A DNA stretch of 64,000 nucleotides from Sandaracinus amylolyticus (lineage in GTDB: Bacteria; Myxococcota_A; Polyangia; Polyangiales; Sandaracinaceae): assembly GCF_021631985.1 (NCBI RefSeq), contig NZ_CP070225.1:5952001-6016000 (forward strand), given 5' to 3'. The notes under the pieces are model-generated. The model saw only the letters and a list, made by a program, of their open reading frames with translations, searched no databases and had not been told where the DNA came from. Shown in pieces: positions 34,545 to 43,486 of this stretch. The translations under genes and the position numbers were made by a program. Every line of letters begins with the position of its first letter. Positions within the stretch are counted from its first letter, which is position 1.

Positions 34545-36716
34545 TCAGAAGTCCGCCGTCACGCGAACGAAGAACGAGCGTCCCGGGCGCTGCGCGCCGT
34601 AGAGGTCGAAGAGCGCCGCGTCCGCGAGGTTCTGGACCTCGAACGACGTCGAGATGCGCGGCGGCCCGTCGACCACGTACGTGAGCCACACGTCCTGCGC
34701 GAGCTGCGACGAGATGGTCTCCTTGGTGTCGCGGCTCCCCTGCGACTCCCACCCGCGGAAGAACTCGTGGATGTAGCGGCCGCGCCAGCCGAGCGTGAGG
34801 TGATCGCGATGACCGAGGACGCCGCGCGCGTGGAGCTCGGCCGCGAAGTTCGCGAAGAAGAAGGGCCGGTTGGGGAGGCGATCCCCACGCGTCATCGCGA
34901 AGGTCCCCTCGGTGCTCGTGTTGCGATCGTCCTGGAGCGTCGCGTTCGCGGCCAGCACGGCCCAGTCGCCGGGGCTCGTCCAACGGAGCGCGCCCTCGGT
35001 CCCGACGACCAGCGCGCCGTAGACGTTCTGATAGGCGAAGTTCCGCTGCGTCCCGAGGAGGACGATCATGTTCTCCCGCGCTCGGACGAAGCCGGCGAGG
35101 CTCGCCTCGAAGCGCCCGGCGTCTCCCGTGGCGAGATCGAGCGAGCCCTCGACCGTCGCGTTGTGGCTGCGCTCCGGGACGAGATCGAGATTCGGTTGGA
35201 CGAGGACTCCGTCGCCGAACACCTCGTACGGCTCGGGCAGCCGTGTGGCGTACTCGTACGTCGCGCGCACCAGGACGCCGTCGGTGATGCGATAACGCGC
35301 CGCGCCTCCGGCGCCGAGATCGTGCGTGCTCCGATCGTGGCGCACGACGATCGAGTCGCGCGGGAGGATCTCCTCCGACGCGCTGACGTAGACGTAGTCC
35401 TTCACGAAGAGCGTCGTCTCGAGCGCGTCGTCGAAGACGCTCATCCGGTGCTCGATCCCCGAGATCATCGTGAACAGGTCGCGCTGCGCGGTGAGCGGAT
35501 CGCGCGCCATCGGATCGGCCTGGATGCGCTCGTCGCCGGAGCGGCTCGTGAATTCGGGGGTGACGTTCGCGACGAAGAGATGCTCGGGCGTGAGCTGGAA
35601 CGAGAGCGTGAGGCGCGCGGGGATCGCGTCTTCCGAGACCACCTGCTCGCGCGGGCGCGGGTCGATCTCGCCACGGACCCGCCGCTCGCGGACCCGCTGG
35701 CCGCGCCAGTCGTAGATCCAGGTCGACTGGTCGTTGAAGGTGATGTCGCGGCGCGTGTAGCCCGCGAACGCGTCGATCGACCACTGCGAGTCGATCGTGT
35801 GCGAGTAGCGAAGGAGCCCGCCCGCCGAGACCTCGCCGTACGTCACGTCGCCGTAGGGCACGGTCATCACGGGGTTGTGCTGGAGCTCGCGGTCGTACTC
35901 GCTCACGAACCCACGGAGCAGGAGGCGATCGGCGAAGGGAACGCCCACCAGCCCGACCTCCGTCGCGATGCCGTACGCGTCGTACGCGTCGTGGAATCGG
36001 GGAAGGCGCGCCGGTGACAGCCGGCCCCGGGCGTCGGTCACGTCGACGTCGACCAGGTAGTCGTTGTCCGCGTGATCGACGAACGCGCTCGCGCCCGCGT
36101 AGAAGCCGGACCCATCGTGGCGGTAGCCGCCGTCGACGTAGCCGCGGTAGGTGCCCCACGAGCCGGCGAGCAGCGACGCCGTGGCGTGAGGAACGAAGTA
36201 CGCCTGGTCGCGGACCAGGTTGATCACACCGCCGAGCGCATCGCTGCCGAGCCGGATCGGAACGGCGCCGCGATAGATCTCGACGCGCTCGACCATCGAG
36301 AGCGGCACGTTGGAGATCCCGAGGCCGAACCCGGCGAGCTCGAGCGGGACACCGTCGAGGAAGTAGCGGATGCCGGCGTCGCAGATCCCGTGGATGCAGA
36401 TGCGCGCGCTCGATCCGAGCCCGCCACCGCGGCGCACCGAGATGCCCTCTTGTCGCGCGAGGACCTCGCCGGCATCGGCGGTCTGCGCGCGGACCACGTC
36501 GGTCTCGATCACGTGCACCGAGTCGGCCGACTCCGAGATCTCGTCGGCCTCGGTCATCGCCGAGACGACGACGTCGCCGGTGATCAGATCTTCTTCCTCG
36601 AAGTCGGCGGGAAGCTCGGACGTCGGAGCAGGCTCCTCGGGTTGCTCCTGCGCGAGCGCGCGCGACGCGGAGGCCCCGAGCGCGAGCGAGAACAGCACGA
36701 CGAGGTGGCGGCGCAT
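34545..36716 (-). CDS. TonB-dependent outer-membrane receptor
   Basis: A 723-residue receptor starting at ATG 36716. A Sec signal peptide (MRRHLVVLFSLALGASASRALAQ) is followed by the plug domain: VVVSAMTEADEI is the TonB-box-like region, and VLARQEGISVRRGGGLGSSA, RYFLDGVPLELAGFGLG and VERVEIYRGAVPIRLGSDALGGVINL are the plug motifs. The rest is a 22-strand barrel ending in RSFFVRVTADF with the terminal Phe of outer-membrane proteins. Two Cys in the plug (ICIHGICD) may form a disulfide. It begins 1 bp after the PepSY gene stop. With PepSY and Fur-like sites around, uptake of ferric siderophore or haem is the best guess. Confidence 0.93.
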   Translation of the reverse strand: MRRHLVVLFSLALGASASRALAQEQPEEPAPTSELPADFEEEDLITGDVVVSAMTEADEISESADSVHVIETDVVRAQTADAGEVLARQEGISVRRGGGLGSSARICIHGICDAGIRYFLDGVPLELAGFGLGISNVPLSMVERVEIYRGAVPIRLGSDALGGVINLVRDQAYFVPHATASLLAGSWGTYRGYVDGGYRHDGSGFYAGASAFVDHADNDYLVDVDVTDARGRLSPARLPRFHDAYDAYGIATEVGLVGVPFADRLLLRGFVSEYDRELQHNPVMTVPYGDVTYGEVSAGGLLRYSHTIDSQWSIDAFAGYTRRDITFNDQSTWIYDWRGQRVRERRVRGEIDPRPREQVVSEDAIPARLTLSFQLTPEHLFVANVTPEFTSRSGDERIQADPMARDPLTAQRDLFTMISGIEHRMSVFDDALETTLFVKDYVYVSASEEILPRDSIVVRHDRSTHDLGAGGAARYRITDGVLVRATYEYATRLPEPYEVFGDGVLVQPNLDLVPERSHNATVEGSLDLATGDAGRFEASLAGFVRARENMIVLLGTQRNFAYQNVYGALVVGTEGALRWTSPGDWAVLAANATLQDDRNTSTEGTFAMTRGDRLPNRPFFFANFAAELHARGVLGHRDHLTLGWRGRYIHEFFRGWESQGSRDTKETISSQLAQDVWLTYVVDGPPRISTSFEVQNLADAALFDLYGAQRPGRSFFVRVTADF

Positions 36717-36717
36717 C

Positions 36718-38304
36718 TCAGGCCTCGCGAAGCTCGGATTCGGCGAGCACCACGCCGCGCGCGACGCCTCGACCGATGCGCAGCCCCGCGACGATCGCGC
36801 CCACGCCGACGACCACGAACGTGAGGTCGATCCACCACGCAGCCCCGAGCGCGTCGCCGAGCGCGAGGACCGCGGCGATCGGCGCGAGAACACACGCGAC
36901 ACCGAGCGCGACGAGCCCCATCCGGAGCACGTCGCGGAACGAGCGCCGCGCCGCGTGCCAGACGACGAATGGAGGCGCGAGCAGCAGCGCGATCGCCATG
37001 ACCGCGTACGGCGCGATGCCGATCGCGTTCGCGAGCGCCCACGCGTGCACCGCGATCGCCGCGCCGAGCGGGAGCCCGAGGCCCGCACCGATCGTGAGCA
37101 CGCCCGCGATGCGTCCCGCGCGCGCCTCGGCGCCGCCGCTCCGACGCACGCTCCAGATGCCGAGGCCGGTCAGCGCGAGCGACGCGGCGAGCGCGCCGAA
37201 GAGCATCCACAGCGCGCGCACCAGACCGCCGCCGAAGTTGCCGAAGTGGAGCGCCGCCATCCACTGGTAGAGCGATCCACCGAACGACGCGCCGCTCCCG
37301 AAGCCCGCACGCTCGCTCCGCCACGTGCCGTCGCCGTCGTAGCGATGCGAGACGTCGTACTGCGGGCCCCAGAGCGGGCTCGTGTACACGGTGATGTGCG
37401 CGTCGCTGCGGCCCCACCGCGCGACTTCGATCCAGCCGACGCTGCGATGCTCGGCCTCGATGCGTCGCCTCGCGTCGGTGACCGCGATGCCGAGCGACGT
37501 GTCGGCGGGCACGGCGGAGGTCTCTGCCGCCGGCTCGGGCGCGCCGGAGAACGCGCGATCGAGCGCGGCCTCGTCTCCTCCGAACGCAGCGTCGGTGAGG
37601 AGCGGGAAGACGAGCGCGCCGCCGAACGAGAGGAACGCGCCGGTGAGCGAGAGCACCGCGGTGAACGGGAGCGTCCACACCGCGACCACGGTGTGGAGGT
37701 CGTGCAGGAGCTTCCTCGGGGCCGCGGTGCTGCGAACGCGCGTGGCGTGACGGAAGAACGGCCGGTGCACGAAGAGGCCGGTCACGACCAGGAGGAGGAG
37801 CCCGAAGCCGACGCAGCCCGTCGCCCAGAGCCCGGTTTGCTCGGGCAGGAAGAGGCGCACGTGGAGGTCGACGAAGAAGCGCGAGAGCGCCTCGCGCGGT
37901 GAGGGCTCGAACACCTCGTCGTCGGTGCCGCGACGTCGCTCGAGCTCGTCCCAGCTCGTCGGATCGAAGTACACGAGCGTGCCTCGCTCGATCGGCGCGC
38001 CGCTCGGGTCGACGGTGTGGTGATGCATCCACGCGACGACCGAGCCGTGCGAGGTCCAGAGCGCGACGTCCTCGAGGTGCTGCGGGTCGACCGTCGCGGC
38101 GGTGCGCGCGATCGCGTGCTCGAGCGCCGTCGCGTCGACGTCGTGGAGCTCGGGGTGCGGTCGATCGCGATGGGCCCACGTGTCGAGGTCCTCCGCGAAC
38201 ACCACGATCGCGCCCGAGCCGATCACCACGAAGCCGAGCAGGCCGACGAGGAGCCCGCTCCACGTGTGCACCTCGAAGAAGCGTCGTCGGATGGGCGCGC
38301 TCAC
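36718..38304 (-). CDS. PepSY-associated membrane protein
   Basis: A 528-residue inner-membrane protein starting at GTG 38304, which overlaps the upstream gene's stop (GTGA). The family pattern is clear: RRRFFEVHTWSGLLVGLLGFVVIGSGAIVVF at the N-terminus (HTWSG), FVDLHVRLFLPE, a second membrane pair with KLLHDLHTVVAVWTLPFTAVLSLTG, and MAALHFGNFGG. The conserved His residues probably bind haem or metal. Such PepSY-TM proteins are thought to reduce ferric siderophores at the inner membrane. A long helical C-terminal part with about six helices makes it larger than most members. It precedes the TonB receptor in the operon. Confidence 0.9.
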   Translation of the reverse strand: MSAPIRRRFFEVHTWSGLLVGLLGFVVIGSGAIVVFAEDLDTWAHRDRPHPELHDVDATALEHAIARTAATVDPQHLEDVALWTSHGSVVAWMHHHTVDPSGAPIERGTLVYFDPTSWDELERRRGTDDEVFEPSPREALSRFFVDLHVRLFLPEQTGLWATGCVGFGLLLLVVTGLFVHRPFFRHATRVRSTAAPRKLLHDLHTVVAVWTLPFTAVLSLTGAFLSFGGALVFPLLTDAAFGGDEAALDRAFSGAPEPAAETSAVPADTSLGIAVTDARRRIEAEHRSVGWIEVARWGRSDAHITVYTSPLWGPQYDVSHRYDGDGTWRSERAGFGSGASFGGSLYQWMAALHFGNFGGGLVRALWMLFGALAASLALTGLGIWSVRRSGGAEARAGRIAGVLTIGAGLGLPLGAAIAVHAWALANAIGIAPYAVMAIALLLAPPFVVWHAARRSFRDVLRMGLVALGVACVLAPIAAVLALGDALGAAWWIDLTFVVVGVGAIVAGLRIGRGVARGVVLAESELREA

Positions 38305-38585
38305 CGCGACATCACGAAGGGCAGGAGGCTCGCGGCCGAGAGCGCGGTGAGCGCGGCGATCGGCATCGCGCTGCGATCGCGGCGGACCTGGAGGACGAGG
38401 AACGCCGCGGCCCAGATCGCGGGGAACACGACCACTGGGACGACGACGTGATCCACCCCGCCGCCGGGAGGCACCCACCGCGTCATGCCGACGGCGACGC
38501 AGACGGCGGCGACGAGCCCGGCGGCGAGCCGGATCGCGACGCCGAACACCGCGGGCAGCCACGTGCGAATGCGAGTGATTCTCAC
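38301..38585 (-). CDS. Small membrane protein, first gene of the TonB/PepSY operon
   Basis: A protein of about 94 residues with three membrane helices (LAAGLVAAVCVAVGM, VVVPVVVFPAIWAAAFLVL, LTALSAASLLPFV). The start is uncertain: GTG 38585 gives the natural-looking MRITRIRTWLPAVFGV but lies inside the palindrome at 38571-38589, so it would be a leaderless start; GTG 38549 is the next choice. Small membrane proteins of this kind (DUF3649-like) commonly precede PepSY proteins in iron operons. It overlaps the PepSY gene by 4 nt. Confidence 0.6.
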   Translation of the reverse strand: MRITRIRTWLPAVFGVAIRLAAGLVAAVCVAVGMTRWVPPGGGVDHVVVPVVVFPAIWAAAFLVLQVRRDRSAMPIAALTALSAASLLPFVMSR

Positions 38586-38589
38586 TCGC
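38571..38589. promoter_or_regulatory. Perfect 19-bp palindrome, Fur-type operator
   Basis: GCGAGTGA-TTC-TCACTCGC is an exact 8-3-8 palindrome. On the minus strand it reads GTGAGAATCACTCGC, close to TGAGAAT half sites of Fur operators. It lies directly downstream of the -10 box of the operon, where a repressor would block initiation. Confidence 0.65.
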
Positions 38590-38592
38590 GCG

Positions 38593-38621
38593 AAAGTGAC
38601 GGGACGACCTAGCACTGTCAA
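38593..38621 (-). promoter_or_regulatory. Promoter of the TonB/PepSY operon
   Basis: On the minus strand a consensus -35 TTGACA (38616-38621) is followed after 17 bp by CACTTT (38593-38598), a weak -10. Initiation would fall near 38586, at the edge of the Fur-like palindrome. Confidence 0.55.
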
Positions 38622-38779
38622 GGGACGAGGCCGCGCCACCTAGTACACGAGGGTGAACACCCGACCGATCCACGCGCTCGTCGGGAGCGACCGTCTCGGT
38701 CCGACCGACTTGCCAGACGAGGTGACTGACTCGCGGTTCCCGAGAGTCTCAGGATGTGCGGCGGCACATCGCGCGCGTG

Positions 38780-39739
38780 TCACTCCACGACCGTCCCATC
38801 GCTCGCCCGCAGGTGCGCGAGCGCGCCGTGGTGGCGAACGACCCGGAGCGCGAGCTCGCCGTGCCGGCGCGACACGCGCTGGAGGACGACGGCACGAGCC
38901 GGACGTTTGCGCGGCAGGACCATCGAGCGCGCGCGCTCGGGTGCGATCCCCAGCAGCTCGGTGAGCGCCCGCGCGAGGTCGTCGGGGCGCGGACCCGGAT
39001 CGTCGATCTCGAGCCGGAGCGATTCCTTGCGGGCCGAGAGCGCGATCACCTCGGCGGGATCGCTCTCGTTGTCGATCCACTCGAAGAGCTCGAACGAGAT
39101 GCCGAGCCCTTCGGCCATCGCGGCGGCGCGCAGGGCGCGGCTGGCGCGCGTGACGTCGTAGGGCGCGACCAACGCTTCGCGCCCGCCGTGCTCGTTCGGG
39201 ACGAAGTGGATGCCTCGCGAGACCGTGGCCCAGCGATCCTCGAGCGACGCCTTCACCTCGGGGTCCACGCTCACCTTCGCCTCGAAGCGCGCGAGCGCTT
39301 CGTGCGCACGAAGGTGGTTCTCGGGCCTCCAGCCGTCCTTCATCCAGACGTGAGCCCGCAGCACGAGCGGGCCATGAGCGTGGATCAGCTCGGCCTGCAC
39401 ATGGCCGCCGTGTTTGGCGATCCACGCGACGAACGCCGAGGGCATCTCCGCGGCGTAGCTCTCCATCAGCACCTGCGCGCCGAGGACCTCGCAGCGCATG
39501 CCTTCTCGCCACGGGACCCAGCCGGTCTGCATCGGCAGGCCGTGCTTCTGGGCGAACGCCATGAACGGCGAAGGATCGTTCGATGGCGGTTCCTGCTCCA
39601 CCCACGCATCGTGCGCGGCGAGCGCCTCGTTCAGCTCGGCAGCCGCGAGCTCGGCGACTCCGGCGTCGTGGAAGGAGCCGAGCAGTACGTACGCGCCGCT
39701 ATTGTTGCTGGCCCACGCTCGGAACAAGCGGATGCGCAT
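38780..39739 (-). CDS. Unknown protein paired with a radical SAM enzyme
   Basis: A protein of about 319 residues that I cannot place in a named family. It starts MRIRLFRAWASNNSGAYVLL and contains HGGHVQAELIHAHGPLVLRAHVW, followed by a central SRGIHFVPNEHGGREALVAPYD. There is no signal peptide or membrane helix. The start overlaps the stop of the radical SAM gene (TGATG; GTG 39742 is an alternative), so the two are probably translated together. Such tight pairing suggests a substrate-binding or partner subunit for the radical SAM enzyme, or the enzyme's substrate; this is inference. Proteins with the same first 20 residues seem to recur in myxobacteria. Confidence 0.65.
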   Translation of the reverse strand: MRIRLFRAWASNNSGAYVLLGSFHDAGVAELAAAELNEALAAHDAWVEQEPPSNDPSPFMAFAQKHGLPMQTGWVPWREGMRCEVLGAQVLMESYAAEMPSAFVAWIAKHGGHVQAELIHAHGPLVLRAHVWMKDGWRPENHLRAHEALARFEAKVSVDPEVKASLEDRWATVSRGIHFVPNEHGGREALVAPYDVTRASRALRAAAMAEGLGISFELFEWIDNESDPAEVIALSARKESLRLEIDDPGPRPDDLARALTELLGIAPERARSMVLPRKRPARAVVLQRVSRRHGELALRVVRHHGALAHLRASDGTVVE

Positions 39740-40758
39740 CACCGTGCCTCCATCACGACGGGGAGCGAACGACGGGTGTCGAGCCCGTAATCGAGATCGC
39801 GAGCGCAGCCCGGCGCTGTCGTCGCGATCGACATCGCCTCGCGGCGTTCACGCCAGATCTGCATCACGTCGTCGGCGGTCTCGAAGGGCCACGCGAGGTG
39901 GTGGAACGAGCACGCAGCGACCTGGCGATCGCTGGTGATCACCAGGTGATCGACCCCGGCGGCACAGGCGCGGAGATCGCGGCCGAGCGCGCGCGGCACG
40001 CTCGGGAGACGATCGCCCCAGCACACGTCGAGCTTCAGCTCGGCGCGTCCGGCGAGGGCGCGCATCAGCGCTTGCACGTCGGCATCGAGCGCGGCGAGGG
40101 CCGCACGATCGAGGTGGAGCGATGCATCGTGCCCGTTGTACGAGAGGAGCAGGACGTCGCGCGCTCCGAGCTCGACGAGCTCGAGCATCCGATCGACGAC
40201 GTACGGAGCGCGCGGCCGCGTGACCAGGTAGTTGATGCCGAAGCGTGCGTCGTTCTCGGCGAGCAGTCGCACCTGAGCGCGCCAGTCGGAGTCGTCGTAG
40301 ATCGAGAGTCGGATCTGTCCGACCTTGCCCCTGATCTCGCGCAGGAGCGCGCTGTCGAGCCGGGTGCCATTGGTCGTGAAGCTCACCGCGAGCGGCGTCT
40401 CGCCGTGGAGGCGCGTCACCAAATCGGCGAACCCCTTGAGCACGAGGGGCTCGCCGCCCCCGAACGCCACTTCGAGCGTCCCCCAGGCCGCCATGTCCGA
40501 TAGGAACCGGAACGCGCTCTCGGCTGTCCACGCACTCTTCGCGTCGACGTCGCGCGAGCAGAACGCGCACGCGAGGTTGCAGTGGTTCGTCAGCGCGAAC
40601 TGCAGCACGCGCGGAGCCCGCCGGCGCAGGTGCGTCGTCTCCTCTCCGTCGATCAGCGCGTTCAGCCCCGTCTCGCGATCGAAGAGGAGGAGTGCGCCGT
40701 CGAGCTCGTAGCGCCGCATGTGGCGGAGCCAGGCGGGGATCGGGATGTCGTCGTGCAT
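39739..40758 (-). CDS. Radical SAM protein with SPASM-like C-terminus
   Basis: A 339-residue enzyme from ATG 40758. The cluster-binding motif is CNLACAFC (Cys60, Cys64, Cys67), followed by FGGGEPLVLKG, SFTTNGTRLD and LSIYDDSD, the standard half-barrel landmarks. Further Cys residues near the end (LDVCWGD, LRACAAG, VAACSFHH, PGCARD) are spaced like a SPASM or twitch auxiliary cluster. A stretch of 50 residues before the core (YELDGALLLFDRETGLNALIDGEE) resembles the leader-like region of peptide-maturing members. No small precursor gene is evident beside it. It probably modifies a peptide or protein together with the downstream gene product. Confidence 0.85.
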   Translation of the reverse strand: MHDDIPIPAWLRHMRRYELDGALLLFDRETGLNALIDGEETTHLRRRAPRVLQFALTNHCNLACAFCSRDVDAKSAWTAESAFRFLSDMAAWGTLEVAFGGGEPLVLKGFADLVTRLHGETPLAVSFTTNGTRLDSALLREIRGKVGQIRLSIYDDSDWRAQVRLLAENDARFGINYLVTRPRAPYVVDRMLELVELGARDVLLLSYNGHDASLHLDRAALAALDADVQALMRALAGRAELKLDVCWGDRLPSVPRALGRDLRACAAGVDHLVITSDRQVAACSFHHLAWPFETADDVMQIWRERREAMSIATTAPGCARDLDYGLDTRRSLPVVMEAR

Positions 40759-41019
40759 CGAGGGCGAGTGTCGCAAGGTGTTCGAGAATACGCCGATTCG
40801 ATCTCCGTCAGGCATTCTCGGCGGCTGGTGAGCTGACGCGACGGCCCCGAGTAGGCTCGAACGTGAGGCGGCAGTTCGTCGAGCTCGCGACATCGACGCT
40901 CCCGCTCACACGAGCCGCATGGACCGCGTGATTGCGGCGCGCTTTCGAGACATCGGTGTTGACCGGCTGGTCGCGGCGTTGACCACTCGGTCGCTCCAGT
41001 GTTGGCATGTGGAGGGCCG

Positions 41020-41856
41020 GTGCACTTGGATGTTGTTGGACGTCGACGACGCGCAGCGACAGATCGCACGGAGCGATCGCTCCGTTTCGAATACCGCCTG
41101 ACTCCGCTCGAGCAGTACGAGCCGTGGAACGCCGAGCGTGCCGTGTCGTGGTTCGAGCTCACCGATGGCGAGCAGGTCGTGCGCCTGGGGGAGCAGGAGA
41201 TCTTCTCGTCGCAGATCTCCGTTGCGGAGGAACATGGGCAGCGGCGGTGGCTCGACTACTCCGTCGTCCGGATGTGGGAGGACCTCCTCGAGCTCTTCCC
41301 GTACGCCAAGGAGCCAGTGCCGCGCGAGATCGCACGTCGGCTCGATCCCGGTGCGGGATGGGATTCGTGGCGCGACCAAGCATGGAAGGTGATCGACGCG
41401 GCGGATGGCTCCATGGCCGCTGAGCTCGAAGAGGCGTTCAACTGGGGCAGGCGCCGCACGCTCGATGTCGGTCATCTGGTCGCCGCGCCTCGACTGACGT
41501 TTGCCCGCGTCGACGATATCGTGATCGTGACCTGCGAGCCGCGAGGCGACACGAGCGCGATGGGCTGGCACTGGCTGTGTGAGCCTGCCCGCGTCGAGCT
41601 GCCACTCCAGTCGTTGGTCGACGAGGTCGAACGCTTCTCGCGCACGCTTCTCGCGGAAATGGCTCAGCGTGTCGCCGCGAGTGGCGCGGGAGCGCTCGCG
41701 GGGCGCGCCATCGTCGACCTCACCTCATTGAACGCGCAGCACGTCCGGCGAGAGGAACAACTCGCAGCCGCGCTCCGCGCGGTGGCCAGCGAGGATGAAG
41801 GCTGGGACCGGATCTCCCACGCGCTGCACGCGCTGGATCGCGCGATCGGGCAGTGA
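41020..41856 (+). CDS. DUF5984-like hypothetical protein
   Basis: A cytosolic protein of about 278 residues. GTG 41020 has GGAGGG just ahead; GTG 40999 and TTG 41026 are alternatives. The core FEYRLTPLEQYEPWNAERAVSWFELTDGEQ with SVVRMWEDLLELFP and LDVGHLVAAPRL fits the DUF5984 family, which has no known function and often lies near toxin-immunity genes. It is the first gene of a plus-strand stretch opposite the radical SAM operon and ends 20 bp before the convergent gene. Confidence 0.6.
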   Translation: MHLDVVGRRRRAATDRTERSLRFEYRLTPLEQYEPWNAERAVSWFELTDGEQVVRLGEQEIFSSQISVAEEHGQRRWLDYSVVRMWEDLLELFPYAKEPVPREIARRLDPGAGWDSWRDQAWKVIDAADGSMAAELEEAFNWGRRRTLDVGHLVAAPRLTFARVDDIVIVTCEPRGDTSAMGWHWLCEPARVELPLQSLVDEVERFSRTLLAEMAQRVAASGAGALAGRAIVDLTSLNAQHVRREEQLAAALRAVASEDEGWDRISHALHALDRAIGQ

Positions 41857-41876
41857 GAGCGACTCCTCGCCGACGG

Positions 41877-43193
41877 CTACTCCGCGATAGGAACATCGGG
41901 CGCGGGACGGCGACGGAGCCGATCGGCGAGCGCGCGAATCGCATTCGAGATCGCGAAGGCTTCGCGATCGAGCACGGCGTGATCGATCTCGTCGAACGAG
42001 AAGCCCAAGGCTCTGCTGGACTCGGGAGCGGCGGGCACCAGCTCGCGCGCGCGACGTCGCGCCAGCTCGCTGGAGCTCGCTGCGAGCGCTCGCGCGGCGC
42101 GGCGTCGATTGGCGGCGTCCGCGCCCTGGTCGCGCAGCAAGGATTCCAGCTCGCGGTGGCACCACGGTTCGTCGAGTGCGACGAGCAGTTCCGCTGTGTC
42201 CTCGGCGCAGGCGGGTGAGCCTCGAAGCGCGCGGCGGAGCACCGGCAGTGCGTCGTGCGGCGCGTGCTCCAGGAGCAGAAACGCGAGCTGGTCCAGCATG
42301 GGGTTTCCGACGTATCCCGCGACGCGTTCGACCGCTGCGAATCGATGCACGACCGCGAGCGCTTTGGCCGAATGGCCGGTATCGAAGGCCAGCAAGTGCC
42401 GAGCGACTGCACACGCGACGAAGGGATGGTGCTCCGCGGGGTCGAGGCGTTCGCTGAGCTCCACAGCCACTGCGATCACGTCCAACCCACGCCTCGTGCA
42501 GGCGTCGAGGAGCGACGCCGACATCGCGTCGGGGGTGTCGACATGACCTCGAGCCAAGTGCACGAGGGTCTCGTCCGACACCAGCGCGCCGATGCCGGCG
42601 ACGGCCGCGCTCCGGCGGCGATCGTGCAGCAGCGAGCTGAGCCACGCGACGTGAGCGGGACCGCTGGGCGCGGCGCGGTCGCCGGCCAGCATCCGCTCCA
42701 CAGCGCGAGCCAGAGTCTCGTCATCGAGGAGCGCGACGTGTACGTGCGCGCTCTCCAGCACGTCACAGAGGCGGACCGTATGCTGCGAGGCCGAATGTTC
42801 GACGATGCCGTCGCGCAGGAGCTCGTCGAGCGCCGCGACGACGAGGTGCTGCGTCGGCAGCCAGCGGCGCAGCTCGGCCTCGGGCGCTCGCTGCGTTGCT
42901 TCGACGCGGTGGGCGAAGAAGTGCGGGTCGATCGAGCGGGGCGTGTCGGCCGCGAAGTCCATGTCGACGACCTCGCCCAGTGGGCCCTTGAGACAGAGGC
43001 CGATGCCGTGATGACGTGCCCACCATCCCGGCGCGCCCGGTACCTCGGCGTCCTCGCCAGCCAGCTTTGCGGCGACCTCGACGAGCCACGTTTGACGAGC
43101 TCGCTGACGGCACAGACAAACAGCCAGCCAGACCCGCCAGGGCGCTCCTGGCCCGAGCGCATTTGCCACCGTCTCGAGGTCCGTGAGGCGCAT
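41877..43193 (-). CDS. Hypothetical protein with DUF6896-like N-terminus and HEAT-like repeats
   Basis: A protein of about 438 residues, started at ATG 43193 (MRLTDLETVANALG). The N-terminal 100 residues include WWARHHGIGLCLKGPLGEVVDMDFAAD with a similar pattern to DUF6896. The rest is Ala/Leu/Arg-rich helical repeat (HEAT/PBS-like: LLVALDEPWCHRELESLLRDQG and related units), suggesting a scaffold. No signal peptide or catalytic motif is visible. It ends 20 bp from the convergent DUF5984-like gene. Function unknown. Confidence 0.6.
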   Translation of the reverse strand: MRLTDLETVANALGPGAPWRVWLAVCLCRQRARQTWLVEVAAKLAGEDAEVPGAPGWWARHHGIGLCLKGPLGEVVDMDFAADTPRSIDPHFFAHRVEATQRAPEAELRRWLPTQHLVVAALDELLRDGIVEHSASQHTVRLCDVLESAHVHVALLDDETLARAVERMLAGDRAAPSGPAHVAWLSSLLHDRRRSAAVAGIGALVSDETLVHLARGHVDTPDAMSASLLDACTRRGLDVIAVAVELSERLDPAEHHPFVACAVARHLLAFDTGHSAKALAVVHRFAAVERVAGYVGNPMLDQLAFLLLEHAPHDALPVLRRALRGSPACAEDTAELLVALDEPWCHRELESLLRDQGADAANRRRAARALAASSSELARRRARELVPAAPESSRALGFSFDEIDHAVLDREAFAISNAIRALADRLRRRPAPDVPIAE

Positions 43194-43486
43194 GAGAGGA
43201 TCGTACGCCGCGAGCGAGTATCGGGCGACAACGCTCGTTGCTTCGCGCCGCGACGGCGCGTGCCGCGGCATCACGTCAAAACGCACTCTGCGAGCTACAC
43301 CGGACGATCCGCCGTCGAGGCGACCCGCGCGTGCGCTCGTGCCTCCCGCAGTACCGGCGCTGTCTGGGGCTCATCGAGCGACACGGGTGGATCCGCGGTG
43401 ATCCCACTCGCGCCGATCGCGGAGCGCACCGGCAGGTGGTTGCCACGGGTCGAACGCATTCGCGACCAGACTCCGATCGAGCGGGG

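Noticed and set aside
43194-43486. Possible small gene in the gap between two hypothetical proteins
   Set aside because: Open frames exist on both strands, but none has a ribosome site with a plausible protein.
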